DNA from: Pseudomonas reactans
GTDB lineage: Bacteria; Pseudomonadota; Gammaproteobacteria; Pseudomonadales; Pseudomonadaceae
Direction: 5' to 3'
DNA length: 64,000 bases
NCBI RefSeq assembly: GCF_013385825.1
Contig: NZ_JACAPG010000014.1
Location: forward strand, 124,001-188,000
Under the pieces are notes generated by a model. The model saw only the letters and a list, made by a program, of their open reading frames with translations, ran no database searches and was not told the DNA's origin. Positions 18,094-26,746 of this stretch are shown here, in pieces; the stretch's first letter is position 1, and every line of letters starts with the position of its first letter. Both the position numbers and the translations under genes were made by a program.

Positions 18094-20379
18094 GTGATTA
18101 TTTCCAATGGGTTGTCCAGGGTATGTGTGGCGGGCGTGTTGCTGGGCTTGAGCCTGACCGCTTCGGCGCGGGAACAGGTGACGCAAGCGTCGGCGGATAT
18201 CCGGCGTACCAGTTACGGCGTGCCGCACATCCGCGCCAACGATGAGCGTGGCCTGGGCTTCGGCATCGGTTACGCCTACGCCCAGGACAACCTGTGCCTG
18301 CTGGCCAACGAAGTGGTCACCGTGAATGGCGAGCGCGCCAAGTTCTTCGGCCCCGAGCAGGCGACCCTGGAAGAACGCAACAACCTGGCCAGTGATGTGT
18401 TTTTCACGTGGCTCAATACGCCGGAATCGGTCGCCGCGTTTTGGAAAGCGCAGAGCCCGCAGATCCAACAGCGTATCGAAGGTTACGTGGCCGGCTACAA
18501 CCGTTACCTGAAAGAGCAGGGCGCTCCGGCGCAGTGCCAGGCGGCGTGGGTGCGGCCCTTGGTGGCTGAAGACTTGGTCAAGCTGACTCGTAGGTTATTG
18601 GTGGAAGGCGGTGTCGGCCAATTCGCTGAAGCTTTGGTCGGTGCGACGCCGCCCCAAGCCACAGCCGCTGTTGAGACCAACACCCAGGCCTTTGAATTGG
18701 CCGCCGCCAAGCAGCAGCGCTTCGCCTTCGATCGTGGCAGCAACGCCGTAGCGGTGGGCCGCGATCGCTCGTTCAACGGACGCGGCATGCTGCTGGCCAA
18801 CCCGCATTTCCCGTGGGTCGGCGGCATGCGTTTTTATGAAATGCACCTGACCATCCCCGGTCAACTGGATGTCATGGGCGCTGCGTTGCCGGGCCTGCCG
18901 GTGATCAATATCGGCTTTAACCAGCATGTGGCGTGGACCCACACCGTGGACACGTCCAAGCACTTCACCCTGTATCGCCTGACCCTGGACCCGAAGGATT
19001 CCACGCGCTATCTGCTCGATGGTAAATCCGTCGCCCTGGATAAAACCACGGTGACGGTGCAGGTCAAACAAGCCGATGGCAGCCTCAAGGGCCAGTCGCA
19101 CACCGTGTATAGCTCGCAATTCGGCCCGGTGGTGCAATGGCCGGGCAAGCTCGACTGGGACAGCCATTACGCCTTCAGCCTGCGTGACGCCAACCTGGGC
19201 AACGACCGCGTGCTGCAACAGTGGTACGCGATGAACCGCGCGGGCAGCCTCGATCAACTGAAAAGCTCGGTGCACACCCTGCAAGGTATTCCGTGGGTCA
19301 ACACCCTGGCCGCCGATGACCAAGGCCAGAGTCTTTACATGAACCAGTCGGTAGTGCCCAACGTCAGCGCGGCCAAACTCGCGCAATGCAGCGACCCCCG
19401 TGCCGGCCTGCAGATGATCATGCTCGACGGTGCCCACAGCGCCTGCGCCTGGGACGTCGACCCGCGCGCAGCCCAGGCCGGCATTTTCCCGGCCGAGCAA
19501 CTGCCGCAACTGCAACGCACCGACTACGTGCAGCACTCCAACGACTCGGCCTGGCTGGCCAACCCCAAGGCGCCGCTCACCGGCTTTTCACCGGTGATCA
19601 GCCAGGATCACATCGGCCTAGGTCCACGCGCGCGCTTTGCCTTGCAACGCCTGCAATCGCTGGACAAACCGATCAGCGTCACCGACCTGCAAAACATGGT
19701 GATGGACAACGAGGTGTACCTGGCACGCCAAGTCATGCCCGACCTGCTCGCGTTCTGCGCCAAACACCTCGGCGCCGACGCCACTGCACTGCAACCCCTG
19801 TGCACCGACCTGAAAAACTGGGACCAGCGCGCCAACCTCGACAGCGGCATCGGCTTGGTGCATTTCATCAACCTAGTGCAACACCTGCAGCAAATCCCTG
19901 ATGCCTGGCGCGTCGCCTTCGATCCGGCCCAGCCCCTCACCACACCACGCGGCCTGGCCATCGACCGCACCGATGTCGCCAAAGCCCTGCGCGAAGCCAT
20001 GCTGGCGTCCACCGCCGACGTCGCCAAACTCGGCCGCACCGCCAACAGCACCTGGGGCGACCTCCAAGTCTCCGGCCAAACCCCCATCCACGGCGGCCCG
20101 CAAGAACTGGGGATCTACAACGCCATGCAAACCGTGCCCCGCGCCGACGGCAAGCGCGAAGTGGTCAGCGGCACCAGCTACCTGCAAATCGTCACCTTCG
20201 ACGACCAGGGGCCCCATGCCCAAGGCGTGCTCGCGTTCTCCGAGTCCAGCAACCCAGCGTCCAAACACGCCAAGGACCAGACCCAAGCCTTCTCCCAGAA
20301 AAAGCTCAGCCCGTTGCCCTTTACCGAGGCGCAAATCAAGGCCGACCCGCAGTACCAACTGCTGCACATCAAGGAGTAG
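18094..20379 (+). CDS. pvdQ: PvdQ-type acylase (pyoverdine maturation / acyl-homoserine lactone acylase)
   Basis: A 761-residue periplasmic Ntn-hydrolase; P. aeruginosa PvdQ is about 762. The signal peptide covers residues 1-24 (ends TASA). The precursor is expected to cut itself before Ser216 (GSNAVAVG), which becomes the N-terminal nucleophile of the large chain. Long stretches match PvdQ (LLANPHFPW, HLTIPG, GLPVINIGF, AWTHTVDTS). PvdQ removes the fatty acid from the pyoverdine precursor in the periplasm and can also cleave long-chain acyl-homoserine lactones. A GTG start at 18094 is chosen: GGTGGAG sits 5 bases upstream and it lies after the IS box, whereas an earlier TTG lies inside that promoter. 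Confidence 0.93.
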   Translation: MIISNGLSRVCVAGVLLGLSLTASAREQVTQASADIRRTSYGVPHIRANDERGLGFGIGYAYAQDNLCLLANEVVTVNGERAKFFGPEQATLEERNNLASDVFFTWLNTPESVAAFWKAQSPQIQQRIEGYVAGYNRYLKEQGAPAQCQAAWVRPLVAEDLVKLTRRLLVEGGVGQFAEALVGATPPQATAAVETNTQAFELAAAKQQRFAFDRGSNAVAVGRDRSFNGRGMLLANPHFPWVGGMRFYEMHLTIPGQLDVMGAALPGLPVINIGFNQHVAWTHTVDTSKHFTLYRLTLDPKDSTRYLLDGKSVALDKTTVTVQVKQADGSLKGQSHTVYSSQFGPVVQWPGKLDWDSHYAFSLRDANLGNDRVLQQWYAMNRAGSLDQLKSSVHTLQGIPWVNTLAADDQGQSLYMNQSVVPNVSAAKLAQCSDPRAGLQMIMLDGAHSACAWDVDPRAAQAGIFPAEQLPQLQRTDYVQHSNDSAWLANPKAPLTGFSPVISQDHIGLGPRARFALQRLQSLDKPISVTDLQNMVMDNEVYLARQVMPDLLAFCAKHLGADATALQPLCTDLKNWDQRANLDSGIGLVHFINLVQHLQQIPDAWRVAFDPAQPLTTPRGLAIDRTDVAKALREAMLASTADVAKLGRTANSTWGDLQVSGQTPIHGGPQELGIYNAMQTVPRADGKREVVSGTSYLQIVTFDDQGPHAQGVLAFSESSNPASKHAKDQTQAFSQKKLSPLPFTEAQIKADPQYQLLHIKE

Positions 20380-20388
20380 GGCAGGTGC

Positions 20389-20436
20389 GCAACCCCTTGA
20401 TGCCAATACGAAATATTTTTGAAATCAAGGGGTTGC
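20389..20436. terminator. Long inverted repeat after pvdQ
   Basis: Perfect 13-bp arms GCAACCCCTTGAT (20389-20401) and ATCAAGGGGTTGC (20424-20436) with a 22-base loop. No T run follows. It may terminate or protect the pvdQ mRNA. The right arm overlaps the -35 element of the tRNA promoter. Confidence 0.5.
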
Positions 20437-20461
20437 ACGCTTTGGCAAATACGTACATAAT
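20433..20461 (+). promoter_or_regulatory. Promoter for tRNA-Cys
   Basis: TTGCAC (20433-20438), 17-base spacer, CATAAT (20456-20461), then a GC-rich GGCGCCC discriminator as in stable-RNA promoters under stringent control. The tRNA begins about 125 bases after the likely start of transcription. Confidence 0.65.
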
Positions 20462-20591
20462 GGCGCCCATCGAACGCAACGAAGAATTAAAAACTTCAAT
20501 GTATTCAATGAGTTAGAGTAGAGGCAGGGTTTTACAGCCCACTCAAGTTTTTATGCGGTGAGTGTCAGCAGTCAGGACATTGATCGTTTGA

Positions 20592-20665
20592 GGCCGAGTA
20601 GCAAAATGGTTATGCAGCGGATTGCAAATCCGCCTACGCCGGTTCGATTCCGACCTCGGCCTCCA
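20592..20665 (+). tRNA. tRNA-Cys (GCA), prophage integration target
   Basis: A 74-base tRNA with encoded CCA. Acceptor stem GGCCGAG pairs with CTCGGCC; the anticodon stem GCGGA/TCCGC encloses loop TTGCAAA with anticodon GCA; the T-loop is GGTTCGATTCC; discriminator T (U73) as expected for Cys. Prophage genes begin right after it with the integrase facing it, so the 3' half is the likely attL core. Confidence 0.97.
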
Positions 20666-20674
20666 CTCTTAAAG

Positions 20675-20705
20675 CCCCGTAGATCAATGGTCTACGGGGT
20701 TTTTT
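20675..20705 (+). terminator. Rho-independent terminator after tRNA-Cys
   Basis: Stem CCCCGTAGA (20675-20683) and TCTACGGGG (20691-20699) with a 7-base loop, followed by six T. Confidence 0.93.
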
Positions 20706-20725
20706 ATTGCCTGCGATTTATGATC

Positions 20726-20760
20726 CCTTCCGCAACTTTTGACATGCCTTCCGCAACCTT
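20726..20760. repeat. Two direct repeats just inside the left attachment end
   Basis: CCTTCCGCAACTTT at 20726-20739 and CCTTCCGCAACCTT at 20747-20760, 21 bases apart, which is two helical turns. Their place between tRNA-Cys and the first phage gene fits arm-type binding sites for the integrase or excisionase. This is inference from spacing and position. Confidence 0.5.
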
Positions 20761-21004
20761 GGTCCCTTTCGACAAATACAGTGCGTCAAGATCGACTTTA
20801 ACAAGCGCTCAGTACGCTACCGGGGTGGCGCATAGTTGAACGGTTCACGAGGCGCGTCCTCACTGTTTGAGCACATCAAATAGCTTGACGAGAATGTTGC
20901 GCGCTGAGACTTTCTCGGGCGGCTGCCATGATGGCATGTGCCGACAGTCGGTGGGGCTGCTCGAGAAGGCAACAATATTACGTATGGGACACATAGGGAG
21001 AGGT

Positions 21005-22018
21005 ATGCATATATTTATCGATGAGTCAGGGAGTTTTGTTTATACCCCGGAAAAGTCTGCGTGGAATTCAATTTGTGCACTTGTAATCCCGGAGCGTTTT
21101 TTAGAAGAGGCCGAATGCGCTCTAATAGATTTCAAAAAAGAAAATGGCTGTCCGCCAAGCGATGAGTTGAAGCTTGGTGAGGTGGTCGATGAGATGAGCT
21201 ACTTTAGACTTCTTATTCGTTTGGCTCAAACGAGTTGCACTCTTTACGGTGCTGTCACCGACGCTCATACAAATACACCCGAAGCATTAGCGGATCACAA
21301 AGCATCTACTGTTAATGGGTTGCTTGCGAATGTCGAGAAGATGCACTATGAAGAAGGCCGTCAAGCAGTGCGGAATGCTGCAGACCAAGTTCGAAATTTG
21401 TCTGATCAACTCCATATACAACTCATTTGTCAGATATCACTAATGCAGCTTGTAGTCTGGCAGTCTGTGCTTTATTACGCTCAGCACGAACCAGAGACCC
21501 TATCCTCGTTTGTCTGGCGGGTTGATGGTAAGGCTCTCGAAAAAAAGACTGAGTACGAATCAGCATTTGAAAAGCTATTGCCTGCCTATCTCCAAACTAT
21601 GTCTATTTCTGATCCGATTATTACGGTTACAGATTTTGATTACAGTCACATGGCTGATTTTGTTTACAAGGATGGGGAGGGTCCTGATTATTTGAAAGAA
21701 AGCTATGGAATTGATGTGGAGTCCACGGGCGCCTTAAATATTGGGAAGATCTTCAGAGATGACATTAATTTTATAGACTCTAAAACTAGCTTTGGTGTGC
21801 AGCTGGCAGATCTACTTAGTGCTGGATTAAGAAGATGCCTGCGGAAAGGGTTTAAGGATAATCTCAGAGCCGCTGCTTTTTTGGGTCGTTTAATGATTCA
21901 GAGACCGAAACAAGAGTTTCCACTGCTTCTCCTAACTCTTGGTAATGAAGTGGCGATTGATGCATATACCGCCACTCTAGTGAGGATGATGCGTAAGCAA
22001 CAACGGCGCGCTGTTTGA
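21005..22018 (+). CDS. DUF3800 domain protein
   Basis: A 337-residue protein. The DUF3800 hallmark IFIDESG is at residues 3-9, and a second acidic motif is near the C-terminus (GVQLADLLSAG). The family is usually placed with RNase H-like folds and may be nuclease-like, but no activity is proven for most members. ATG 21005 has GGGAG four bases upstream; an in-frame ATG at 20984 is the alternative. It is AT-rich compared with the host genes and stands alone between attL and the integrase, on the opposite strand. That is a typical slot for lysogen-expressed cargo such as defence genes. Confidence 0.78.
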   Translation: MHIFIDESGSFVYTPEKSAWNSICALVIPERFLEEAECALIDFKKENGCPPSDELKLGEVVDEMSYFRLLIRLAQTSCTLYGAVTDAHTNTPEALADHKASTVNGLLANVEKMHYEEGRQAVRNAADQVRNLSDQLHIQLICQISLMQLVVWQSVLYYAQHEPETLSSFVWRVDGKALEKKTEYESAFEKLLPAYLQTMSISDPIITVTDFDYSHMADFVYKDGEGPDYLKESYGIDVESTGALNIGKIFRDDINFIDSKTSFGVQLADLLSAGLRRCLRKGFKDNLRAAAFLGRLMIQRPKQEFPLLLLTLGNEVAIDAYTATLVRMMRKQQRRAV

Positions 22019-22059
22019 TGTGGTGCTGTTTTCGGCGCATCAGTTTTATTTGCAGAGGT

Positions 22060-23124
22060 TCATTTCGTGGGTTTTACGATCTCGCCAACTCTTCGGTAAA
22101 CCTTTCGAGTCATTTCTTCAGTTGAATGACCTAACAATCGACTAGCGTGTGCCGGCTCGATCTCGCTCGCTGCTTTCGGTCGAATGTCCTTGAACTGGAA
22201 CTGCCGGATCAGTACAGCCAAGGCAGTGTCGCCGTCGGCGCCGGCTTTGATGGCAGCCTTCTCTCGGGCTTCGTCCCAGCGATTGCGCAGCATCTGCTGG
22301 CTCATTCGTAGGCCGGAGGTGTTGGTGATCAGTCTCGATGTCTTAATGCCACTCAAAGCCCGGCGCTCCTGCAGGTCACTGATAAAGGCGCTCAGCCCTG
22401 ACTCAACGCCATCATCCTCCAGGCGCAGGCGCAGTTTCTTCGCGCTCTTTCCCTGTTTGACCATCAAGAATCCAGCGTTCAAATCAGTTGTTGCCACTTT
22501 CAGCACGTCGGCAGGGCGCTGGCCAGTCAGGTAGGCAAGGTCCATAGCGTCCTTGAGTTCCTGCACTGCCGCTTCGTACACTGCATTCCACACGATGTCG
22601 CCGGCGTAATAGTCCCTCGGAGTCTCTTTGTTGCGGCGTACACCGAAGCATGGATTCGCGTTGTTGGTGAGGCCCCACTCGCGTGCGATCGTAAACATAT
22701 GCGATAGCAGTGCGATTTCGCGGTTGGCCCTGACCTTCGCTGTCCTGGCGTCCCTATACTGGGCAACCACCTGCGGAGTGATCGAGTCGATGGGCGCTTT
22801 CTCAAATGCTTTCCGGAGCTGCTTGAGTTCCTTCATGTTGTCGGACTGCGTGCGGACCCCTTTGGTTGGGATGATCTCTTTCACGTACCGGTCGAACAAA
22901 AAGCCAAGCAAGTGGCTGGGCTTGGGTGGTGCCCGTCGCTCCAGCCTGGCCCATTCAACTTTCGCCTGGTCTAAGTCGCCGCCAAGGGGAATCTCTTTGC
23001 GTTTGCCATTGGCGTCCCTGCCGTTGTAGTAGTACCCCACCCAGACCGTACCGTTCTTTCGCGGTTGGCATCGTCGAATCATGCGCGGAGGCAAATCCCG
23101 GTTCGCTGATGATTTCTGGCGCAT
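22060..23124 (-). CDS. Phage integrase, tyrosine recombinase
   Basis: A 354-residue site-specific recombinase. An N-terminal arm/core-binding part is followed by a catalytic domain with the first Arg in LTGQRPADV, a FKDIRPKAAS box II (the usual His is Lys here, as in several phage integrases), LLGHST, and Tyr in KVYRR near the end. It faces tRNA-Cys, the presumed att site, and ends the leftward early operon. ATG 23124 lies three bases after the DUF4224 stop; a longer open frame upstream overlaps that gene and is not used. Confidence 0.9.
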   Translation of the reverse strand: MRQKSSANRDLPPRMIRRCQPRKNGTVWVGYYYNGRDANGKRKEIPLGGDLDQAKVEWARLERRAPPKPSHLLGFLFDRYVKEIIPTKGVRTQSDNMKELKQLRKAFEKAPIDSITPQVVAQYRDARTAKVRANREIALLSHMFTIAREWGLTNNANPCFGVRRNKETPRDYYAGDIVWNAVYEAAVQELKDAMDLAYLTGQRPADVLKVATTDLNAGFLMVKQGKSAKKLRLRLEDDGVESGLSAFISDLQERRALSGIKTSRLITNTSGLRMSQQMLRNRWDEAREKAAIKAGADGDTALAVLIRQFQFKDIRPKAASEIEPAHASRLLGHSTEEMTRKVYRRVGEIVKPTK

Positions 23125-23126
23125 CG

Positions 23127-23366
23127 TCAGCTCACGTTCGCCAAGTCGAGCGTCCAGGTCTCGGCCGCTGGGTTCACGGCAGAAGGTGTGACCCCTGCGA
23201 GTTTCATTCGGGCATAGACGCGGCCCACGATCGGGCGCCGGGCACCGGTAAGAACATGCTCCCAATGGTTATCGATCAACCACTGGATCTGCTTGGAAGG
23301 GATCTGATAGCCCGTGATGGTGGCCAGCTCTTCGTCCGCCAGGGTCTCGCTTTGGAATTCCATCAT
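23127..23366 (-). CDS. DUF4224 domain protein, excisionase-position
   Basis: A 79-residue protein matching the DUF4224 pattern (ETLADEELATITGYQIPSKQ, then WLIDNHW). Such proteins are nearly always found beside phage integrases. The helix-turn-helix-like start and the position suggest an excisionase or recombination directionality role, which is inferred. GGGAGG precedes two overlapping ATG codons (23366 and 23363), interleaved with the methyltransferase stop. Confidence 0.72.
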   Translation of the reverse strand: MMEFQSETLADEELATITGYQIPSKQIQWLIDNHWEHVLTGARRPIVGRVYARMKLAGVTPSAVNPAAETWTLDLANVS

Positions 23367-25456
23367 GCTGCCTCCCGCTGTTGCAGGGTGATTTCCCACG
23401 GGTCATTCGCGCGGGCCAGTGCTGCCATCGGCGGCGGACTGACGCTGTTACCGCACATGTGCACCTGCTGGGTGACGGTGAAGGGCTTGCCGTCGGCGCC
23501 GTGCGTGATGTGGTAGTCCGCTGGGAAGCCCTGGGCCTTGTACAGCTCCGCCGGTTTGAGCATCCGCAGGCAGATATCGACGATCACGTAGGGCGTGCCT
23601 TGAACCATTACCGTGACCAGGGCCAGGCGGTCCTTGGTGGTGATCGTCGGCGCCGGCGCATCGCAAGCGCTAACATTTTCAGTTCCGTAGTAGCTGATCA
23701 GGAAGGCGGCAACGCGCAGGGCGCCCGCTTCGTGTTCTGGCGACAGGGTGAGAGACACCAGCGAGCTCTTGCCGCCACCACCGGCAGTAATGGTCGGCGC
23801 CGGCTCTTCCAGGCCCTGGCCTACGCTTCCACCAAATGCCCGCTCCATGAACGCGCTGACCAGACCGTGGTGCTGGCCGCCGGCACTGATGGTGTGCAGC
23901 GGGTCATTCGCATCCCGCGCATCACAGTTGCCGCGCATGTGTACCAGGTGCGCCGTCGCCAGTTGCTGCTGGCTGCCGGTGTTGGTCACCGTGGTCATTG
24001 GGTCGCGGATGTCCTTGGCGTGCACGGTATTGAACCCACCGTTTGCCTGGATCATCACCGCGGCGCTGACGGACTGCCCGCCGCCGCTGGCAGTGATGGT
24101 GCCCACTGGGCCGCAGATGTCGTTCACTCCATGGGAGCGGCGCTTGGTTGCGCCGGATCCCTCGCCGTGGCCGGCCTGTACGATGCAGGCCGAAGCCAGT
24201 GCGTGCTTCACGCCGCCGGCGACAACCGTTCCCAGGGGTAGATCCACGCCCGGTACTCGTGGCTCTTGCCCTGGGCGTTCGCCGTAGCCCGACTGAATCA
24301 GCGTGGGGCTGATCAGCGTCAGCTCGCCGCGATTCGCGCAGGTCACCGTAGGCAGTGGTTCGAGCGGGTCGTTGATCCGGTCGCTGCCTTGGTGCGTTGC
24401 CGGCGCTATCACCGGGCTGACCACTGAGAACGCGCCGCCCTTGGGGTAAGACGTGATCGTGCGCAGTGGCTCGTCGGCGGACTGCACCGACTCACCCGAC
24501 CAGTTCGCAATCGGGACAATGAACGGCGCCGGGCTGTCGATGACGAATTTCTTCATGCCCTTGGCGACTCGGCGCAGGGTGGCGTCGGCCAGGTCTTTCT
24601 TGCGGCCGAAGATGCTTTTGCCCAGGTCTGTGAAGTCGATGCAGTCGGCGGCGGTCTTCCACTTCTGTTGGCCCTTGGCCGGGTTCTTCGCGTGGGTCGG
24701 CTCCGGCCACACCACCGGGCGGCCATCGCACCGCGCAATCATGAACAGGCGCTCACGGCTGGTCGGCGCGCCGAAGTCGCACGCCTTGATCACCTTCCAC
24801 TCCACCACATAGCCCATGCCTTCCAGAAGAGCCACGAAACGGCGCCAGGTGCGGCCGCGATGTTTCGGGTCCGGCACTAGAAATTGGTTGGACACCGGCA
24901 CCTGTTCGCCAGGCGCTGCCACCCGGTTGATGGTTTTCCCTTTCTTAGTTGGATGCGGCACCTGGTCAAGGGTCACCACCCGGCCGGTGGCCTTGTCGCG
25001 CTTGGCGATTAGCCGGCCCCATTGCAGGATCTGCTTTACGTTTTCCAGGCTGATCACCCGGGGGCGCTTCATACCTGCCCACTTAAGGCCGATCCACGAC
25101 AGGTTACGGATCTCGCGCTTGCGCGGCTGGCCGCCGGCGGCCTGGGAGTGGTGCGTGCAGTCCGGCGACATATGGAACCAGCCCACGGCCTTGCCGCCGC
25201 ATTCGGTGTCAGGATCACCCTCGAACACATCGGTGGTGAAGTGCTTGGCGCCTGGATGGTTCACGGTGTGCATGCTGATCGCCTGGGGGCTGTGGTTTTT
25301 CGCCACGTTCACCGTGCGGCCCAGGCCCATTTCCAGGCCGGTACCGGCACCACCACCACCGCAGAAGAAGTCGACAACGATCTCGTCGTCCTGGGTGGAG
25401 AAACCAAGGCTATATTGCGTTTTGAAGTTAAATGGCGGTTTATTGAGTGAGGTCAT
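23363..25456 (-). CDS. Phage DNA cytosine-C5 methyltransferase
   Basis: A 697-residue C5 methyltransferase. Motif I (DFFCGGGGAGTG) is near residue 28, the catalytic Cys in SPDC near 98, ENV near 138, and motif X-like GNSVSPP near the C-terminus. Between motifs VIII and IX is an unusually long insert of about 320 residues made of about eight degenerate units, each built around P-x-TIT/TVT followed by a glycine/asparagine turn and a L-x-SA strand. That insert is in the target-recognition position. The enzyme probably protects phage DNA from host restriction. ATG 25456 overlaps the stop of the gene before it (ATGA). Confidence 0.88.
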   Translation of the reverse strand: MTSLNKPPFNFKTQYSLGFSTQDDEIVVDFFCGGGGAGTGLEMGLGRTVNVAKNHSPQAISMHTVNHPGAKHFTTDVFEGDPDTECGGKAVGWFHMSPDCTHHSQAAGGQPRKREIRNLSWIGLKWAGMKRPRVISLENVKQILQWGRLIAKRDKATGRVVTLDQVPHPTKKGKTINRVAAPGEQVPVSNQFLVPDPKHRGRTWRRFVALLEGMGYVVEWKVIKACDFGAPTSRERLFMIARCDGRPVVWPEPTHAKNPAKGQQKWKTAADCIDFTDLGKSIFGRKKDLADATLRRVAKGMKKFVIDSPAPFIVPIANWSGESVQSADEPLRTITSYPKGGAFSVVSPVIAPATHQGSDRINDPLEPLPTVTCANRGELTLISPTLIQSGYGERPGQEPRVPGVDLPLGTVVAGGVKHALASACIVQAGHGEGSGATKRRSHGVNDICGPVGTITASGGGQSVSAAVMIQANGGFNTVHAKDIRDPMTTVTNTGSQQQLATAHLVHMRGNCDARDANDPLHTISAGGQHHGLVSAFMERAFGGSVGQGLEEPAPTITAGGGGKSSLVSLTLSPEHEAGALRVAAFLISYYGTENVSACDAPAPTITTKDRLALVTVMVQGTPYVIVDICLRMLKPAELYKAQGFPADYHITHGADGKPFTVTQQVHMCGNSVSPPPMAALARANDPWEITLQQREAA

Positions 25457-25989
25457 GGGTTCACCGCCTTGGTTTGTGCGACACATTGAGCGGCCTCGAT
25501 GCCCAGGGCCCTGGTCACGATCTGGTCGAACTCTTCGATGGTCAGCGGCAGACTGCTCTGACCTTGAGTAATTAGGCTGTGATACCACTTAATCCCGTGG
25601 TAGCTCACCTGCAGTAGGGTGTCGCCAATCGTCAGTGCGCATCGTTTGCCACTAGCCGCCGTGTTCTCCATGGCCTCTCGTAAGGATGAGGCCAGAACAC
25701 AGGGCGCGCTGATCACGGCCTGTTCTTGTGCTGTGGGCGAGAAGAGTGGGAGGTGCGTATACCCCTTAACAGGCTGCGCGAGCGGGCGTGCCTGAGCGTT
25801 TAGCGTTGCATCGGCGAGCGCTGCCCCGCGCAGCTTTTCGTGGGGTATAAGTGCCTCGGCAGTGGCGCTGGAAGGGGCAATAATGCCTGCTGCTGCGCAG
25901 CAGAGACTGTTTGTTTCTAGCGTGTTGACCCCACCTACAGCGCTGAGCAAAGCGGGCTGTGCATTGGCGTTATCCTGGTGGTTCTTCAT
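25453..25989 (-). CDS. Hypothetical phage early protein
   Basis: A 178-residue protein with no family I recognise. The first 90 residues are Ala/Pro/Thr-rich and look disordered. The last 80 contain an ordered part with TIGDTLLQVSYHGIKWYHSLI and an acidic helix. It overlaps the methyltransferase start and the HD-domain gene stop by four bases each, so it is certainly translated as part of the leftward operon. The upstream in-frame extension overlaps the HD gene and is rejected. Confidence 0.6.
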   Translation of the reverse strand: MKNHQDNANAQPALLSAVGGVNTLETNSLCCAAAGIIAPSSATAEALIPHEKLRGAALADATLNAQARPLAQPVKGYTHLPLFSPTAQEQAVISAPCVLASSLREAMENTAASGKRCALTIGDTLLQVSYHGIKWYHSLITQGQSSLPLTIEEFDQIVTRALGIEAAQCVAQTKAVNP

Positions 25990-26528
25990 GCCGCTTTTCT
26001 CCGATGTTCGATAGCGAGTTGGTCCATCAGCCGCTGGTGGTAGGTGAGCCGGGCTTCGGCGGCAGGCCATGGGCGGATGGTTTCGACCATGGGTTCGATA
26101 CCGACCAAGCAATCCCAGATAGCCGGATCGGTTGGCATGAGGTCGCGTCGCTCGGTCGCCAGTGCAATCAGGTCGGCTTGGTGCACGCTGGCAGGAAGAT
26201 CCAATGCCAGGTCGAAGCGCTCACAAACGCGCCCCCAGATCACGTCCTCAAAGCCCCGGTAGTCTGGCATCCACTGCTTGAGTGGGCGGGTGATGTCACC
26301 CAGGTATGCCTCTGTGGCGTCGTGAAGTAAGGCCGTGAGTTTGTGTTCTTCCGGTACCAGCGCGGCGACGATGCAACTGTGTTGGGCCACGCTGTAGAAC
26401 TCGCGGGTGTGACCGTTGAATCGGCACAGGTGGGCCAGCGCGTGCGAGATGTCCCGTGGGTCGATCATGTCGGCGTCAGGCTCGAACAAGTCGAAGCGTT
26501 TGCCGCTGGAGGTGAGGATCCAGTTCAT
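25986..26528 (-). CDS. HD-domain phosphohydrolase, YfbR-like
   Basis: A 180-residue HD-superfamily protein. The metal ligands are visible: His in FYSVAQHS near 49, HD in ALLHDATEAYLGD near 69-70, and a further Asp near 142. The closest group is YfbR-type 5'-deoxynucleotidases, which hydrolyse dNMPs. In a phage it could adjust nucleotide pools. Coupled by ATGA overlaps to the genes on both sides. Confidence 0.8.
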   Translation of the reverse strand: MNWILTSSGKRFDLFEPDADMIDPRDISHALAHLCRFNGHTREFYSVAQHSCIVAALVPEEHKLTALLHDATEAYLGDITRPLKQWMPDYRGFEDVIWGRVCERFDLALDLPASVHQADLIALATERRDLMPTDPAIWDCLVGIEPMVETIRPWPAAEARLTYHQRLMDQLAIEHRRKAA

Positions 26529-26746
26529 GCGGCCTCCCTCCTCAGGTCGGCCAGCAGTAAGGCGTTGTCGGTTGCCTTGTGCAATTGGCGCAAAGCTTCA
26601 TATCCGACCAGTGCTTTCAACTGGCGGTCGAACTCTTTGCTGTAGCGGGTCAGGGTGCGAAGATCCTTGGTGGCCTTTGCATGTTGCTGTTGCAGTGTGC
26701 CGGCGGCCTGTGGCGTTAGGCGCAGCATCGGAATGGCCTGGCTCAT
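26525..26746 (-). CDS. Small phage early protein, helical
   Basis: A 73-residue, highly charged and mostly helical protein (ATKDLRTLTRYSKEFDRQL). It overlaps its neighbours by four bases on both sides. No family recognised. Confidence 0.55.
   Translation of the reverse strand: MSQAIPMLRLTPQAAGTLQQQHAKATKDLRTLTRYSKEFDRQLKALVGYEALRQLHKATDNALLLADLRREAA

Noticed and set aside
281..20379. Long antisense frames opposite almost every core gene
   Set aside because: GC-rich Pseudomonas DNA gives long shadow frames on the other strand; none has motifs or start signals that beat the sense gene.
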